A stretch of DNA of 64,000 nt from NCBI RefSeq assembly GCF_041260665.1, contig NZ_JBGCCT010000001.1, positions 735,263-799,262 on the forward strand, written 5' to 3'. A program made the translations under genes and the position numbers. Below, piece by piece: positions 24,505 to 34,771 of the stretch. The notes beneath the pieces were generated by a model. That model saw only the letters and a list, made by a program, of their open reading frames with translations, was not told the DNA's origin and did not search any database. Source of the DNA: Catenulispora sp. GP43. GTDB taxonomy: Bacteria; Actinomycetota; Actinomycetes; Streptomycetales; Catenulisporaceae. Position 1 is the stretch's first letter. Each line of letters begins with the position of its first letter.

Positions 24505-25472
24505 CCCGCCTCGCCCTCCATGACCTCTCCCGCCTCGCCGAGCTCCCCCTTCTGTCTTTTATATTCGCCCTTCGCGGCACGGGAAGATCCGGACGCCCTC
24601 CCGGAGCCGGCCGGCGCACCGGCGGCCGGCAGTTCCCGCACCCAGCGGCCGATCCGGCCGACCAGCTCCCGGCCGGAGGCCTCCCGGGCCGCCGCGGCCT
24701 CCGCGTGCCCGAACCCGGGCTCGATCCACAGCTCGCGCGGCTCGCCGGCCGCGGCGTACAGCGCTTCGGCGTGGCCCAGCGGGAAGTACTTGTCGGCGTC
24801 GCCGTGCACCACCAGCAGCGGCACCGGCGCGATGCGCCCCGCCAACTCCACCGGGGATTCCGGGACCGGGTTCCAGCCGTCCGGCAGGATGCGCGTCTTC
24901 AGATGCCACGCCGAAACAGCGCGGCCCACCGGATGCTGCACCAGGAAGTGCACCAGCTTCATGGCGCGCGTGGAGCGCTCGAACCACCAGCCGGGGCCGC
25001 TCACGGACACCACGGCGTCGGTCGCGGAGCCCGGGCCGACGCCCGAGCCGCACAGCCCGGCGTGCCGGACGACCACGGAGGCGCCCATGGAGAAGCCGAC
25101 CGTCGCCACATTCTCGTAACCCAGGACGCGGGCCCACTCGACCGCGGCGTGCAGGTCGAGCACCTCGAGATCACCGAGCGTCGATCGGCCGTGTGACTGT
25201 CCGTGACCGCGGAAATCGAATGCGACCACTCCGCCATACGGCCGCAACACGGCGGCGATCCGCGCCATGTCGCCGGTGCGCCAGGAGCCGCTGAATCCGT
25301 GGCACAAGACGAACGCCCATCGTCGATCGACACCCGCTCTGTGCACGGCGTTAAGGCGGACACCGTCGGCCGTCAAAAGCGTCTGGCCCGGCTCCTGGTG
25401 CCCCGAGCTGCGCCTTTGTCCAGGTAAAATACGTGTGAACTCCGGCACGGAAACCTCGGGGAAACGCTTCAT
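24501..25472 (-). CDS. Alpha/beta hydrolase
   Basis: The 323-aa protein has LCHGFSGSW (oxyanion region), GHGQSHGR, the nucleophile elbow GFSMGAS, a late Asp in VVHGDADKYFP and the His in EPGFGHAEAA, so a complete catalytic triad is visible. The C-terminal 40 residues are a Lys/Glu-rich tail (AKGEYKRQKGELGEAGE) not seen in the catalytic fold. The ATG at 25470-25472 is used; a much longer upstream frame is antisense to glnR. It is translationally coupled to the MoaD-like gene and divergent from glnR. Substrate unknown. Confidence 0.88.
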   Translation of the reverse strand: MKRFPEVSVPEFTRILPGQRRSSGHQEPGQTLLTADGVRLNAVHRAGVDRRWAFVLCHGFSGSWRTGDMARIAAVLRPYGGVVAFDFRGHGQSHGRSTLGDLEVLDLHAAVEWARVLGYENVATVGFSMGASVVVRHAGLCGSGVGPGSATDAVVSVSGPGWWFERSTRAMKLVHFLVQHPVGRAVSAWHLKTRILPDGWNPVPESPVELAGRIAPVPLLVVHGDADKYFPLGHAEALYAAAGEPRELWIEPGFGHAEAAAAREASGRELVGRIGRWVRELPAAGAPAGSGRASGSSRAAKGEYKRQKGELGEAGEVMEGEAG

Positions 25473-25586
25473 GACGGCTATCCTTCCTGACAGAGGATCC
25501 GGGCGACGAAGCCCCACGGGTCCTCTACGTGTTTTCTGGCGGGTGCGACAAGAGGTACCCCCGGACAAAAGAGGAGCGATCCGCGG

Positions 25587-26381
25587 ATGTCCAGCTTGCT
25601 GTTGTTGACCAACTCCCTGACCCCCTCCTCCGAGGTCCTGCCGGCTCTCGGTCTGCTGTTGCACAACGTTCGCGTGGCTCCAGCGGAGGCGTCGGCACTC
25701 CTGGACACCCCACCGGCCGACGCGATCCTGGTGGACGCGCGCCGCGACCTGCCGCAAATGCGTTCCCTGTGCCGGCTGCTGCGCACCACAGGAGTGGACT
25801 GCCCGCTTCTGCTGATCACCACCGAGGGCGCGCTCGCGGCGGTGACCGCCGACTGGGGCATCGACGACGTCCTGCTGGACTCGGCGGGCCCGGCCGAGGT
25901 CGAGGCCCGGCTGCGGCTGGCGATCGGGAAACTGGCGGCCGGCGCGGTCGCCGAGGACGTCCCGCTGGAGATCAAGAGCGGCGACCTGTCCATCGACGAG
26001 GGCACGTACACCGCCCGCGTCCGGAACCGGGTGCTCGACCTGACCTTCAAGGAGTTCGAGCTCATCAAGTACCTCGCGCAGCACCCGGGCCGGGTGTTCA
26101 CGCGAGCGCAGCTGCTCCAGGAAGTGTGGGGATACGACTACTTCGGCGGCACCCGGACCGTGGACGTCCACGTCCGGCGGCTGCGGGCCAAGCTCGGGGT
26201 CGAGCACGAGGCGCTCATCGGGACGGTCCGCAACGTGGGCTACCGCTTCGTCATGCCGGACAAGCGCACCGGATCGAGCACGCCCACCGGCTCCAGCGCC
26301 GGCACCGAGACGGAGGAGGAGAGCGCCGACGAGGTTCGAGCCTCCGACGCGATGACCGCACCCCGTACCGTGGTGGGGTGA
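25587..26381 (+). CDS. glnR: GlnR, orphan OmpR-type global nitrogen regulator
   Basis: This 264-aa response regulator is nearly identical in character to Streptomyces Gln[12 protein letters not shown] at the start, [18 protein letters not shown], and [26 protein letters not shown] in the receiver domain. The receiver lacks the full set of acidic phosphorylation residues, as known for GlnR, and no kinase is adjacent. The winged helix at about residues 135-232 contains [20 protein letters not shown]. GlnR controls glutamine synthetase, ammonium transport and many carbon genes. The C-terminal 30 residues are a Ser/Thr/Glu tail. GAGGAG precedes the ATG; its stop overlaps mshD (GTGA). Confidence 0.95.
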   Translation: MSSLLLLTNSLTPSSEVLPALGLLLHNVRVAPAEASALLDTPPADAILVDARRDLPQMRSLCRLLRTTGVDCPLLLITTEGALAAVTADWGIDDVLLDSAGPAEVEARLRLAIGKLAAGAVAEDVPLEIKSGDLSIDEGTYTARVRNRVLDLTFKEFELIKYLAQHPGRVFTRAQLLQEVWGYDYFGGTRTVDVHVRRLRAKLGVEHEALIGTVRNVGYRFVMPDKRTGSSTPTGSSAGTETEEESADEVRASDAMTAPRTVVG

Positions 26382-27322
26382 CAGGTTTCTCCATCGGCGT
26401 CGTCCGCCGACCCAACGAGGCGGACGTCGCCACCATCCGGTCCCTCGCCGAGGCCGCCGAGCGGGCCGACGGGGTGGCACCGCTCCCGGAGCAGGTGCTG
26501 CTCCACCTCAAGCACTCCGGCGATGCCGATGCCGACGCCAATGCCGACGCCTGGCACTTCGTGGCCCGGCGGCTGTCCGACACCCAGGCCTCGGAGCTGA
26601 TCGGCTACGCCTTCCTGGACAAGTCGAACCCCGACGAGGGCCCCACGGCGGAGGTCGTGGTCGCGCCGGACTCCCGCCGCCAGGGCGTCGGCGGCGCCCT
26701 GCTGGACGCGCTGCGCATGAAGGTCCGCCGGGACGACAAGCCGGTCCGCGTCTGGGCGCACGGCGGCCTGCCCGCGGCGGCGGCCCTGGCCGACAAGCGC
26801 GGCCTGAAGAAGGTCCGCGAGCTGTGGGTGATGGCCCGGCCGCTGGCCGACGTGCCGCAACCGGAGCCGGCCGAGGGCATCCGCATCGCCGCCTTCCGCC
26901 CCGGCGTCGACGACGAGGCCTGGGTCGCGGTCAACGCCCGCGCCTTCGCGCACCACCCGGAGCAGGGCTCGATGACGGTCCAGGACCTGCGCGAGCGCAT
27001 GGCCGAGCCCTGGTTCGACCCGGAGGGCTTCTTCCTGGCCTGGCGCGGCCCGGAGCTGGCCGGCTTCCACTGGACCAAGGTCCACGACCACAGCGCCTAC
27101 GGCGACGGCCCGGTCGGCGAGGTCTACGTCCTGGGCCTGGACCCGGCCGAACAGGGCCGTGGCCTGGGCCGGACTCTGACCCAGGTCGGGCTGCGGTACC
27201 TGCACGACCGCGGATTGAGCGACGTCATCCTGTATGTGGAGGCTGACAACGCGGCCGCGATCGCCGTCTACACCAAGCTCGGCTTCACCCGCCGCAGCGC
27301 CGACGTCATGTACCAGTTCTGA
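26378..27322 (+). CDS. mshD: Mycothiol synthase MshD
   Basis: The 314-aa protein has two GNAT acetyltransferase domains, about residues 1-150 and 165-314, each with an acetyl-CoA loop ([11 protein letters not shown] and [11 protein letters not shown]). The segment [14 protein letters not shown] followed by [13 protein letters not shown] is diagnostic of MshD, which acetylates Cys-GlcN-Ins in the last step of mycothiol synthesis. A short [10 protein letters not shown] repeat is inserted near residue 50. The GTG start overlaps the glnR stop. The partial mshA at the left end is the first enzyme of the same pathway. Confidence 0.94.
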   Translation: MTGFSIGVVRRPNEADVATIRSLAEAAERADGVAPLPEQVLLHLKHSGDADADANADAWHFVARRLSDTQASELIGYAFLDKSNPDEGPTAEVVVAPDSRRQGVGGALLDALRMKVRRDDKPVRVWAHGGLPAAAALADKRGLKKVRELWVMARPLADVPQPEPAEGIRIAAFRPGVDDEAWVAVNARAFAHHPEQGSMTVQDLRERMAEPWFDPEGFFLAWRGPELAGFHWTKVHDHSAYGDGPVGEVYVLGLDPAEQGRGLGRTLTQVGLRYLHDRGLSDVILYVEADNAAAIAVYTKLGFTRRSADVMYQF

Positions 27323-27488
27323 GACGAGGTCGGACGCTTCGACACCAGCGCCCCGGGTCCTCGTGATCGGCGGCGGGGTGCACCGGGCGTTCAACTCCCG
27401 GCCGGACACCACCTGCGAGGCCGCGGCCCGTTGGATCGACGTGCCCTGACTCTGCCCCACCGGCCGGACCCGATCGGCGGCCCCGAGG

Positions 27489-28199
27489 TCAGCCGGTGAC
27501 CCCGACCAGTTGCGTGTACACCACCAGGTTGTCCGCGTAGTGCTGGCCGTCGAAGGCGCCGCCGCAGGTGATGATCCGCAGCTGCGGCGTCCCGCTGTCA
27601 TCGCTCCCGTATACCCGCCCCGCCGGGAAGCGGTTCTTGTCGACCACCTCGACCGACGTCACCCGGAACTGCGCGTGCGTCTTGTCCGCGCGGTCCACGA
27701 TCACCATCGCGCCGGGCTGCACGTTCCCCAGCGGGTAGAACACCGCGCGGCCGTAGTCGGTGTCGACGTGCCCGACGATCACCGCCGCGCCGCGCTCCCC
27801 CGGCGTCGGGTCTCCGGTGAACCAGCCCGCCTCGGTCGGGACCGACATCGGCGGCACCGCCACGGCGCCGTCGCGGTCCAGGCCCAGCCGGATCAGCGGG
27901 GCATCGATGCCCACCGAGGGGACCCGGACCCGCAGCGGCACCGAGCGCGGCAGCGGCGCGGCGGCCGGACCGGACCAGTTGCCGAACAGCGCGCCCTGGG
28001 TCGGGGAGGGCGGGCCGGACAGCGCGGTGACGCCGCTGCCCAGCAGCTTCGCGCCGACCAGCGCGACGGCCGCCGCGATGACGATCTTCAGTCCTCGGTG
28101 CCCCATGCGGGGCCGGGCGCCGCCCGGCGCCGCGGGCCGCGGGCCCGGAGCGGCGCCTGCGCCGTCCGGGCCCGCGGCCGGCGAGAGGTCAGCCGGCAT
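27489..28199 (-). CDS. Class F sortase
   Basis: This 236-aa protein has an N-terminal Pro/Ala-rich segment, one signal-anchor helix at about residues 38-58 and a sortase domain to the end. The catalytic His is in [15 protein letters not shown], the Cys in [11 protein letters not shown], followed by [13 protein letters not shown] with the usual Arg position upstream (YGSDDSG segment). It would cleave sorting signals or remodel the envelope outside the membrane. The start overlaps the 3' end of the neighbouring surface-protein gene by 11 bases; an ATG at residue 32 is an alternative. Substrates are unknown. Confidence 0.9.
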   Translation of the reverse strand: MPADLSPAAGPDGAGAAPGPRPAAPGGARPRMGHRGLKIVIAAAVALVGAKLLGSGVTALSGPPSPTQGALFGNWSGPAAAPLPRSVPLRVRVPSVGIDAPLIRLGLDRDGAVAVPPMSVPTEAGWFTGDPTPGERGAAVIVGHVDTDYGRAVFYPLGNVQPGAMVIVDRADKTHAQFRVTSVEVVDKNRFPAGRVYGSDDSGTPQLRIITCGGAFDGQHYADNLVVYTQLVGVTG

Positions 28200-28941
28200 G
28201 TGTGCCGTCGGCCCCGCGGCGGCGCATGGTCCACAGGCCGTAGCCGATGCCGCCGGCCACCAGCGCGATGCCGCCGGCGGTCATGCCGAGGTCGCCCTTC
28301 ATCACCGAACCGCCGCCGCCGGCCTTGGGCGGGTTGGTCGGCGTCGGGCTCACGCCGCCGAAGATCGTGATGCTGGTGACGCCGTTCAGGCTGTTGGAGC
28401 CGGTGCCGCAGGTGACGTTCACCGACCACTGGCCGTTCTGCGCGTTCGAGATGATGGTCGCGGTGCCGGCCAGGCCCGCGCCCTTGGGGTTGCGGGTCAG
28501 CGAGACCGAGCCGTTGTTGGCGAACACCGCGGAGGTCGCGGTCCCGGAGTCCGGCTGGATGCAGGTCGGGACGGTGATCAGGACCTGCTGCCCGGGCTTG
28601 GCCGCGCTCGGGTTCAGCTCCACCGCCGGACCGCTCAGACCGCTGCCGCTGGTGGCACTGGTAGTGCTGGTGGTGCTGGTCGAGCTGGTCGAGCTGGTGG
28701 CGGCGCCGCTGCCGGCGAGGCTGTTCACGCCGCTGCTCACGCTGTTCAGCGCGCTCTGCACGTTCGAGATGCCGCTGGAAACACTCTGATAGCCGTTCTG
28801 GACGCTCTGGACGCCGTTGGACACGGTCGACGCGCCGTTCTGGACGCCGTTCACCAGGTCCCCGGCACTGGCGTGCGTGTTCATCATCCACAACAGCGCG
28901 ACCGCGCCACCGCCCACCACCAGGGTCTTCATCCCGAACAT
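28189..28941 (-). CDS. Probable surface protein with coiled repeats and Ig-like domain, next to the sortase
   Basis: The 250-aa protein has a signal peptide ([18 protein letters not shown]), repeats of the type [16 protein letters not shown] at about residues 28-75, a Ser/Thr linker ([14 protein letters not shown]) and a beta domain with one Cys pair (VPTCIQ ... VNVTCGTG). The C-terminus has a transmembrane helix ([18 protein letters not shown]) and basic tail, preceded by the linker [13 protein letters not shown]. This looks like a cell-wall sorting architecture, but no LPxTG- or LAxTG-like motif is present. Coupling with the class F sortase suggests a shared pathway. Confidence 0.7.
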   Translation of the reverse strand: MFGMKTLVVGGGAVALLWMMNTHASAGDLVNGVQNGASTVSNGVQSVQNGYQSVSSGISNVQSALNSVSSGVNSLAGSGAATSSTSSTSTTSTTSATSGSGLSGPAVELNPSAAKPGQQVLITVPTCIQPDSGTATSAVFANNGSVSLTRNPKGAGLAGTATIISNAQNGQWSVNVTCGTGSNSLNGVTSITIFGGVSPTPTNPPKAGGGGSVMKGDLGMTAGGIALVAGGIGYGLWTMRRRGADGTHAG

Positions 28942-29169
28942 CGCGGGGGCCTCCCGTCGTCTACGGTTCTGTCAGGGTTCGAAGCGGCAAAAGCTGGGAA
29001 CGCTGGACCCCAGCGGGGTACGCCTTCCAGATCCATCGATACCGTCGCGGAAGGGGTTTCACCTGTTGAGCAGCGCATTTTCGCCCGGATGGCGCAGGAG
29101 GTCACCCGGACGCCGAGAATCCACCCTCTGGATACCTCTCGTTCACGCCCACGTGTCAGGCTGAGAATC

Positions 29170-31263
29170 ATGACCGGCCCGGCTCCCGAAACGCGCTTCC
29201 TGGACCGGGAGATCTCCTGGCTTCGGTTCAACGAACGTGTCCTGGAACTCGCCCAGGACTCCGCCCAGGTTCCACTGCTGGAGCGGGCCCGGTTCCTGGC
29301 GATCTTCGCCTCCAACCTGGACGAGTTCTACATGGTCCGGGTCGCCGGCCTGCGCCGGCGGCTGGCCACCGGCGTGGCCACCACCTCGGCCTCCGGCCTG
29401 CCGCCGCGCGAGGTGCTGCGCCGCATCCTGGCCGAGACCCGGGACCTGATGGACCGGCACGCCGCGGTCTTCCAGCAGGTGCTGCGCCCCGAGCTCGCCG
29501 CGGTCGGGATCAACATCATCCGCTGGGCCGAGCTGGACCCCGAGGAGCGGGAGAAGCTGTTCCAGCTGTTCCGCTACCAGCTGTTCCCGGTGCTGACGCC
29601 GCTGGCCGTGGACCCGGCGCACCCGTTCCCGTACATCTCCGGCCTGTCGCTGAACCTGGCGGTCTCGCTGCGCGACCCGGACACCGGGCAGGAGCACTTC
29701 GCCCGGGTCAAGGTGCCGCCGCTGCTGCCGCGGTTCATCGAGGCCAACTCCGGCCGCTACGTGCCGGTCGAGGACGTCATCGCCGCGCACCTGGAGCTGC
29801 TGTTCCCGGGCATGGAGATCCTGGACCACCACGCCTTCCGGGTCACCCGCAACGAGGATCTGGAAGTCGAGGCCGACACCGACGAGAACCTGCTGCAGGC
29901 CCTGGAGCGCGAGCTCATGCGCCGCCGGTTCGGCCCGCCGGTGCGCCTGGAGGTCGACGAGAACATCCGGCCGCAGGTGCTGGACCTGCTGATCCGCGAG
30001 CTGGACATCAACGAGGACGAGGTCTTCAAGCTCTCCGCGCCGCTGGACCTGACCGGTCTGAACCAGATCGCCGACATCGGCAAGGCCGGGGAGTACAGCG
30101 AGCTGCGCTTCAAGTCGTTCGTCACCAAGACCCACCCGGACCTGGCCGACGAGGGGCCCGGCAAGCCCGCCGACGTCTTCGCCGCGATCCGGCGCCGCGA
30201 CATCCTGCTGCACCACCCCTACGACTCCTTCGCCACCAGCGTGCAGGCGTTCCTGGAGCAGGCCGCCGAGGACCCGAACGTCCTGGCGATCAAGCAGACC
30301 CTGTACCGCACCAGCGGCGACTCGCCGATCATCGACGCGCTCATCGACGCCGCCGAGGCCGGCAAGCAGGTGCTGGTCCTGGTGGAGATCAAGGCCCGGT
30401 TCGACGAGCACGCCAACATCTCCTGGGCCCGCAAGCTGGAGCAGGCCGGCTGCCACGTGGTCTACGGCCTGATCGGCCTGAAGACACACTGCAAGCTGTC
30501 CCTGGTGGTGCGCCGCGAGGGCGGCTTCCTGCGGCGCTACTCGCACGTGGGCACCGGCAACTACAACCCCAAGACCGCCCGGCTGTACGAGGACTTGGGC
30601 CTGCTGACCTGCGACAACGAGATAGGCGCGGACCTGTCGGACCTGTTCAACCGGCTGTCGGGGTATGCCCACCCCACCAAGTTCGGCCGGCTGCTCACCG
30701 CGCCCAACGCGCTGCGGCCCGGACTGCTGGAGCTGATCCATCAGCAGCGCGAGAAGGCCGAGGCCGGCCAGAGCTCGCGGATCCGGATCAAGGTGAACTC
30801 GATCGTCGACGAGATCCTGATCGACGCGCTCTACGAGGCCTCGCAGGCCGGCGTCCCGGTCGAGGTCTGGGTCCGCGGCATCTGCGCCCTGCGGCCGGGG
30901 GTCGAGGGGATGAGCGAGAACATCAGGGTGCGCAGCGTCCTGGGCCGGTTCCTGGAGCACTCCCGCGCCTTCGTGTTCGGCACGGACGAGGAGGCGCAGG
31001 TCTGGATCGGCAGCGCGGACCTGATGCACCGGAACCTGGACCGCCGGGTGGAGGCCCTGGTCCGGCTGGTCGAACCGGTCCAGCGCCGGGCCATTTCGGC
31101 GCTGTTCGACCTGGCCATGGACCCCAAGACCGCGGCCTGGGACCTGGCCGGGGACGGCACCTGGACCCGGAGCGAGTACGCCGAGGACGGCTCCCCCCTG
31201 GCCGATCTGCAGAACACGCTCATCGCCGAGCGTGCCGACTGGTGGAGCCGGCGGACCGGATGA
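29170..31263 (+). CDS. ppk: Polyphosphate kinase PPK1
   Basis: The 697-aa protein has the PPK1 order of N, head, C1 and C2 domains: [20 protein letters not shown] at the start, [20 protein letters not shown] near 55, and the catalytic His residues H440 (LKTHCKL) and H459 ([10 protein letters not shown]), 19 residues apart as in E. coli (H435/H454). It makes polyphosphate from ATP reversibly at the membrane. Downstream are CHAD and MutT1 genes and the pst transport genes. The ATG is chosen because [10 protein letters not shown] lies close behind it; a much longer open frame upstream is shadow. Confidence 0.97.
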   Translation: MTGPAPETRFLDREISWLRFNERVLELAQDSAQVPLLERARFLAIFASNLDEFYMVRVAGLRRRLATGVATTSASGLPPREVLRRILAETRDLMDRHAAVFQQVLRPELAAVGINIIRWAELDPEEREKLFQLFRYQLFPVLTPLAVDPAHPFPYISGLSLNLAVSLRDPDTGQEHFARVKVPPLLPRFIEANSGRYVPVEDVIAAHLELLFPGMEILDHHAFRVTRNEDLEVEADTDENLLQALERELMRRRFGPPVRLEVDENIRPQVLDLLIRELDINEDEVFKLSAPLDLTGLNQIADIGKAGEYSELRFKSFVTKTHPDLADEGPGKPADVFAAIRRRDILLHHPYDSFATSVQAFLEQAAEDPNVLAIKQTLYRTSGDSPIIDALIDAAEAGKQVLVLVEIKARFDEHANISWARKLEQAGCHVVYGLIGLKTHCKLSLVVRREGGFLRRYSHVGTGNYNPKTARLYEDLGLLTCDNEIGADLSDLFNRLSGYAHPTKFGRLLTAPNALRPGLLELIHQQREKAEAGQSSRIRIKVNSIVDEILIDALYEASQAGVPVEVWVRGICALRPGVEGMSENIRVRSVLGRFLEHSRAFVFGTDEEAQVWIGSADLMHRNLDRRVEALVRLVEPVQRRAISALFDLAMDPKTAAWDLAGDGTWTRSEYAEDGSPLADLQNTLIAERADWWSRRTG

Positions 31264-31435
31264 GCGCGGTGGGAGCGGGGTCGTGGTGGGGACAGGACCG
31301 TCCGGCGACGCCGGGCGGTCCGTGCTGTGGGGTTGGACCGGTGGGACCGAAGAAGAGCGCCGCCATCGGAGGCAACGGCGGAACCGAACCGTCAGGCAGA
31401 GGCCTGACGCACGTCGTGGGGGCAGTGGCGGACAC

Positions 31436-32377
31436 ATGGATGCAGCGACTCAGCGCGCGATGGCCGGATTCGGGGCGGCGGGTCCCGACGGACCGGCGGG
31501 ACTGGCGGTACGGGGGTACCTCGCCGAGCAGTCGCGCGCCTTCCTGACGCACAGCGCGCTGCCGGTGCAGCAGCCGGCCGCGGTGCGGCTGCGCGCGGCC
31601 TGCCTGCGGGTGGGCACGGCGCTGGCGGCGTGCCGGGAACTGGTGGACGCGGTCTGGGCCGACGAGCTCGGCCGGGAGCTGCGCGGCACCGCGCTGGTGC
31701 TGGCCGCCGAGCGGGACGCCGACGCGGTCCGGCCCCGGCTGCTGACGCCGCTGGACCGGTGGATCGCCGAGGGCCGCTACCCCGACGGCGGCGCGGCCCG
31801 CACCCGCACCCTGCTGACCCGGATGCTGGACCGGGAGCGCTCGGCGGCGCACGGCCAGGCCACCGCGGCGCTGGTCGGCCCGGCCTTCCACGCCCTGGCC
31901 GACCGGATGGCCACGCTGGCCCGGGACGTGCCGCTGACCCCGGCCGCCGACCGGCCGTGCCGGCAGGTCCTCCCCGGATTGGCCGAGGGCGCCTGCGAGG
32001 AGTTCGCGCGGCGGGCCCGCGACCTGCCGGAGCCGCTGGCCGCCGAGGACGCCGGCGGCGACGCGGCCTGGCTGGCCGCCGAGGACGCCGGCCGGGCCGC
32101 CCTGCACACCGTCGAGCTGTGCCGGCCCGCCGGTACGCTGATCGCCGGCGAGGATCCCGCGGACCTGCTGGACCGGCTCGCGCGGATCGCCGAGGCGCTG
32201 GCCGAGCAGCGCGACGCGGTCCTGGCCGCGGCCTGCGTCCATCGGGCGGCCGACACACCGCGCATCGCCGCCACAACCGGATATGTACTGGGAAGACTGC
32301 ACGAGGAACAACGCCTGGCGGTGATCCGGGCCCGGAGCACGGCGCCGCTGGCGGTACCAGAGAGGTCCGCGCACTGA
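31436..32377 (+). CDS. CHAD domain protein (polyphosphate-associated)
   Basis: The 313-aa helical protein matches the CHAD domain, with conserved His/Arg positions in RLRAACLRVGTALAACREL, ELGRELRGTALVLAAERDADAV and ALHTVELC. CHAD proteins bind polyphosphate and are commonly encoded beside ppk, as here. The exact start is uncertain: the ATG (MDAATQRAM) is followed by a Gly/Ala-rich segment and earlier in-frame codons exist. Its stop overlaps the mutT1 start codon (TGATG). Confidence 0.85.
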   Translation: MDAATQRAMAGFGAAGPDGPAGLAVRGYLAEQSRAFLTHSALPVQQPAAVRLRAACLRVGTALAACRELVDAVWADELGRELRGTALVLAAERDADAVRPRLLTPLDRWIAEGRYPDGGAARTRTLLTRMLDRERSAAHGQATAALVGPAFHALADRMATLARDVPLTPAADRPCRQVLPGLAEGACEEFARRARDLPEPLAAEDAGGDAAWLAAEDAGRAALHTVELCRPAGTLIAGEDPADLLDRLARIAEALAEQRDAVLAAACVHRAADTPRIAATTGYVLGRLHEEQRLAVIRARSTAPLAVPERSAH

Positions 32378-33285
32378 TGAACGCCGCCGGCGAAGCCGAC
32401 CAGACCGCGCCGATCCGGGTCCGGGCGGCCGGCTGCGTCGTGTGGCGTCCCGGGCCCGCCGGTCCGGAGGTGGCGCTGATCCACCGCCCCCGCTACGACG
32501 ACTGGTCGTTCCCGAAGGGCAAGCTCGACCCCGGCGAGGGCTACGTCCAGGCGGCGGTCCGCGAGGTGCGCGAGGAGACCGGGTATCCGGTGGTCCTGGG
32601 ACGGCGGCTGCCGACCCAGGTCTACGACGTCTCCTTCGGCGGCGCGGCGCGGATGAAGCGGGTCAAGTACTGGGCCGCGCAGGCCGCGGTGGACTCCGAC
32701 TTCCAGCCGAACTCCGAGGTGGACCGGCTCGAATGGCTCCCGCTGGCCGCGGCGCGCGACCGGCTGACCCGCCCGACCGACCGCGACCTGCTGCGGGCGT
32801 TCGCCGCGGCGCCGGTCGACACCGTGCCGGTCCTGCTGCTGCGGCACGCCGAGGCGGTGCCGCGCAAGCGCTGGGACGGTGAGGAGCTGGAGCGGCCGCT
32901 GACCGGACGGGGCCGCGACGATGCCGAGGCGCTGGTCCCGGTGCTGGCGGCGTACGGCCAGGCGGACCTGACCGCCTCGCCCTTCGCCCGGTGCGTGGCG
33001 ACGCTGAAGCCGACCGCGCGGTCCGCCGGCGCCGCCCTGGCCCTGGAACCCGCGCTCGGCGAGGGCGCCGACCCGGACGCCGGGCGGGCCTGGCTGCGCG
33101 AGGCGCTCAAGTCCGGGCGCACGACCATCGCCTGCTCCCACCGCCCGGTGCTGCCGGAGCTGCTCGCCGAGAGCCCGCTGGGCCAGGCCGTGCACTCCGG
33201 CCGCCGGGCGCTGGCGCCGGCCGAGGCCTGGGTGCTGCACGCCCGCGACGGCCACGTCGTGGCGATCGACCGGCTGAAGCGGTGA
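32377..33285 (+). CDS. mutT1: MutT1-type Nudix hydrolase / histidine phosphatase
   Basis: The 302-aa protein fuses a Nudix domain (residues 10-145) to a histidine phosphatase domain (155-300). The Nudix box GKLDPGEGYVQAAVREVREE with TGY following is a perfect match to the consensus. The phosphatase RHG-type motif is LLLRHAEAVPRKRW, with the second catalytic His in ACSHRPVL. Mycobacterial MutT1 has the same architecture and removes 8-oxo-dGTP, and it also lies next to ppk. The ATG overlaps the CHAD stop codon. The protein is cytoplasmic. Confidence 0.93.
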   Translation: MNAAGEADQTAPIRVRAAGCVVWRPGPAGPEVALIHRPRYDDWSFPKGKLDPGEGYVQAAVREVREETGYPVVLGRRLPTQVYDVSFGGAARMKRVKYWAAQAAVDSDFQPNSEVDRLEWLPLAAARDRLTRPTDRDLLRAFAAAPVDTVPVLLLRHAEAVPRKRWDGEELERPLTGRGRDDAEALVPVLAAYGQADLTASPFARCVATLKPTARSAGAALALEPALGEGADPDAGRAWLREALKSGRTTIACSHRPVLPELLAESPLGQAVHSGRRALAPAEAWVLHARDGHVVAIDRLKR

Positions 33286-33451
33286 GCAAATCCATCACGC
33301 CTTGTCAAGATCCGGTGACCGGGCGTCCCAGACCGACACCGGTCCGGTCCCCCGTTGTCGACCGCCGTTCAGGCGATGGTCGCCGAAAGCGTTCGCGAGG
33401 GCACTTTTACCCGCCCTGAACAGGGGCTGCGGCGCTCGGCCGCCCGGGACC

Positions 33452-33506
33452 GTTCACCCTCCGTTCACCTTCACCCGTCCATCGATTCACCTGGCCTCCC
33501 TAGCTT
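33452..33506 (+). promoter_or_regulatory. PHO boxes and promoter of pstS
   Basis: Four contiguous 11-base units follow each other: GTTCACCCTCC (33452-33462), GTTCACCTTCA (33463-33473), CCCGTCCATCG (33474-33484) and ATTCACCTGGC (33485-33495). Units 1, 2 and 4 match the GTTCACC-type PHO box of Streptomyces PhoP. A TAGCTT -10 box follows at 33501-33506. This indicates PhoP activation of pstS under phosphate starvation, about 50 bases upstream of its start codon. Confidence 0.85.
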
Positions 33507-33557
33507 CGACGAAGACAACGCATGCAATGACTTCCGATGATTCGAAGGGACTTCCCG

Positions 33558-34742
33558 GTGAAGATCCACGCTGGTTTCAATGGGCGCAGTGCCGCGGTCG
33601 GCGCCGGAGTTCTGGCTCTGGCCATGGCCGGCCTGACGGCCTGTGGTTCTGACAACAACTCCTCGTCGAGCTCGGGCGGTTCCTCGTCCACCACCTCGGC
33701 GGCCGGAGGCGGCAGCAGCACCTCCGCCTCCGGTTCGTCCACGGGCGCCGCCGGCGGCATCACCTGCGCCAACGGCACGCTCTCCGGCCAGGGGTCCACG
33801 GCCCAGAACACCGCGATCGTGAAGTTCATCAAGGACTTCCAGACGCAGTGCGGCAACAGCACCAACATCAACTACAACGGCACCGGCTCCGGCCCGGGTG
33901 TGACCGCGTTCATCCAGAAGCAGGCCGACTGGGCCGGCTCGGACTACGCGCTGAACTCCACCCAGCAGCCGCAGGCCGACGCGCGCTGCACCGGCGGCAA
34001 GGCGCTTTCCGTCGGCACCATCCCCGGCGCCATCGCGGTGATGTACAACGTGCCGGGCGTGAGCAAGCTGAACCTGTCGGCGTCGAACCTGGGCAAGATC
34101 TTCAACGGCAAGATCACCAAGTGGAACGACCCGGCGATCGTCGCCGACAACGCCGGCGTGACCCTGCCGGACCTGGCGATCCAGACCTTCCACCGGTCCG
34201 ACGCCTCCGGCACCTCGTACAACTTCTCGAACTACCTGAACAAGACCGCCGCGACGGACTTCCCGGCGGCGGCGAACAAGCAGTGGCCGGGCACCGGCGG
34301 CCAATCGGCACAGGGCTCGAAGGGCGTCGCCCAGGCCGTGAAGACCACCTCCGGCGCGATCGGCTACGCCGAGGTCTCCTACGCGACCTCGAACAGCCTG
34401 AACACCGCCTCGGTCGGCAACGCGGCCGGCAAGTTCGTGCCGCTGACGGTCGCGAACGCCGGGAACTTCATCGCCAAGGCGAAGGTGGACACCACCGGTG
34501 GCAACTACCTGTTCAACTTCGACTACACCTACTCGGCCGACGACGCTTACCCGGCCGTGCTGGTGACCTACGAGATCGTCTGCTCCTCGGGCAACGACTC
34601 GGCGAAGCTGCCGCTGCTGAAGAACTTCCTGTCCTACACGGCCAGCAGCGCCGCGCAGGGCCAGCTGGAGGGCATGGGCTACGTGCCCCTGACCTCCGAC
34701 CAGCAGGCCAAGGTCCAGGCCATCTACGCCGGCCTGAGCTAA
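33558..34742 (+). CDS. pstS: Phosphate-binding lipoprotein PstS
   Basis: The 394-aa protein begins with a lipoprotein signal peptide ending in the lipobox LTAC near residue 29, then a Ser/Thr/Gly linker and a periplasmic-binding fold. Phosphate-binding elements include GQGSTAQNTAI near residue 78, SDYAL, and HRSDASGTSYNF near 214. It delivers phosphate to the PstCA permease. The GTG start has GAAGGGA 8 bases upstream; an ATG 7 codons earlier is less likely. PHO boxes precede it. A large hairpin separates it from the permease gene. Confidence 0.95.
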   Translation: MKIHAGFNGRSAAVGAGVLALAMAGLTACGSDNNSSSSSGGSSSTTSAAGGGSSTSASGSSTGAAGGITCANGTLSGQGSTAQNTAIVKFIKDFQTQCGNSTNINYNGTGSGPGVTAFIQKQADWAGSDYALNSTQQPQADARCTGGKALSVGTIPGAIAVMYNVPGVSKLNLSASNLGKIFNGKITKWNDPAIVADNAGVTLPDLAIQTFHRSDASGTSYNFSNYLNKTAATDFPAAANKQWPGTGGQSAQGSKGVAQAVKTTSGAIGYAEVSYATSNSLNTASVGNAAGKFVPLTVANAGNFIAKAKVDTTGGNYLFNFDYTYSADDAYPAVLVTYEIVCSSGNDSAKLPLLKNFLSYTASSAAQGQLEGMGYVPLTSDQQAKVQAIYAGLS

Positions 34743-34771
34743 GCAGTCCAGCGAGACAGAGCTGAACGATG

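Noticed and set aside
27323..27450. Short coding-like stretch after mshD (VIGGGVHRAFNSRP)
   Set aside because: It has no start, ribosome-binding site or recognised family; may be noise or a gene remnant.
27760..29169. Open frame extending ppk far upstream
   Set aside because: It is antisense to the sortase and surface-protein genes and lacks protein character; the PPK1 domain begins just after the ATG at 29170.
29100..29169. PHO box upstream of ppk
   Set aside because: CGTTCACGCCCACGTGTCAG contains one plausible unit but no second unit at 11-base spacing; too weak to list.
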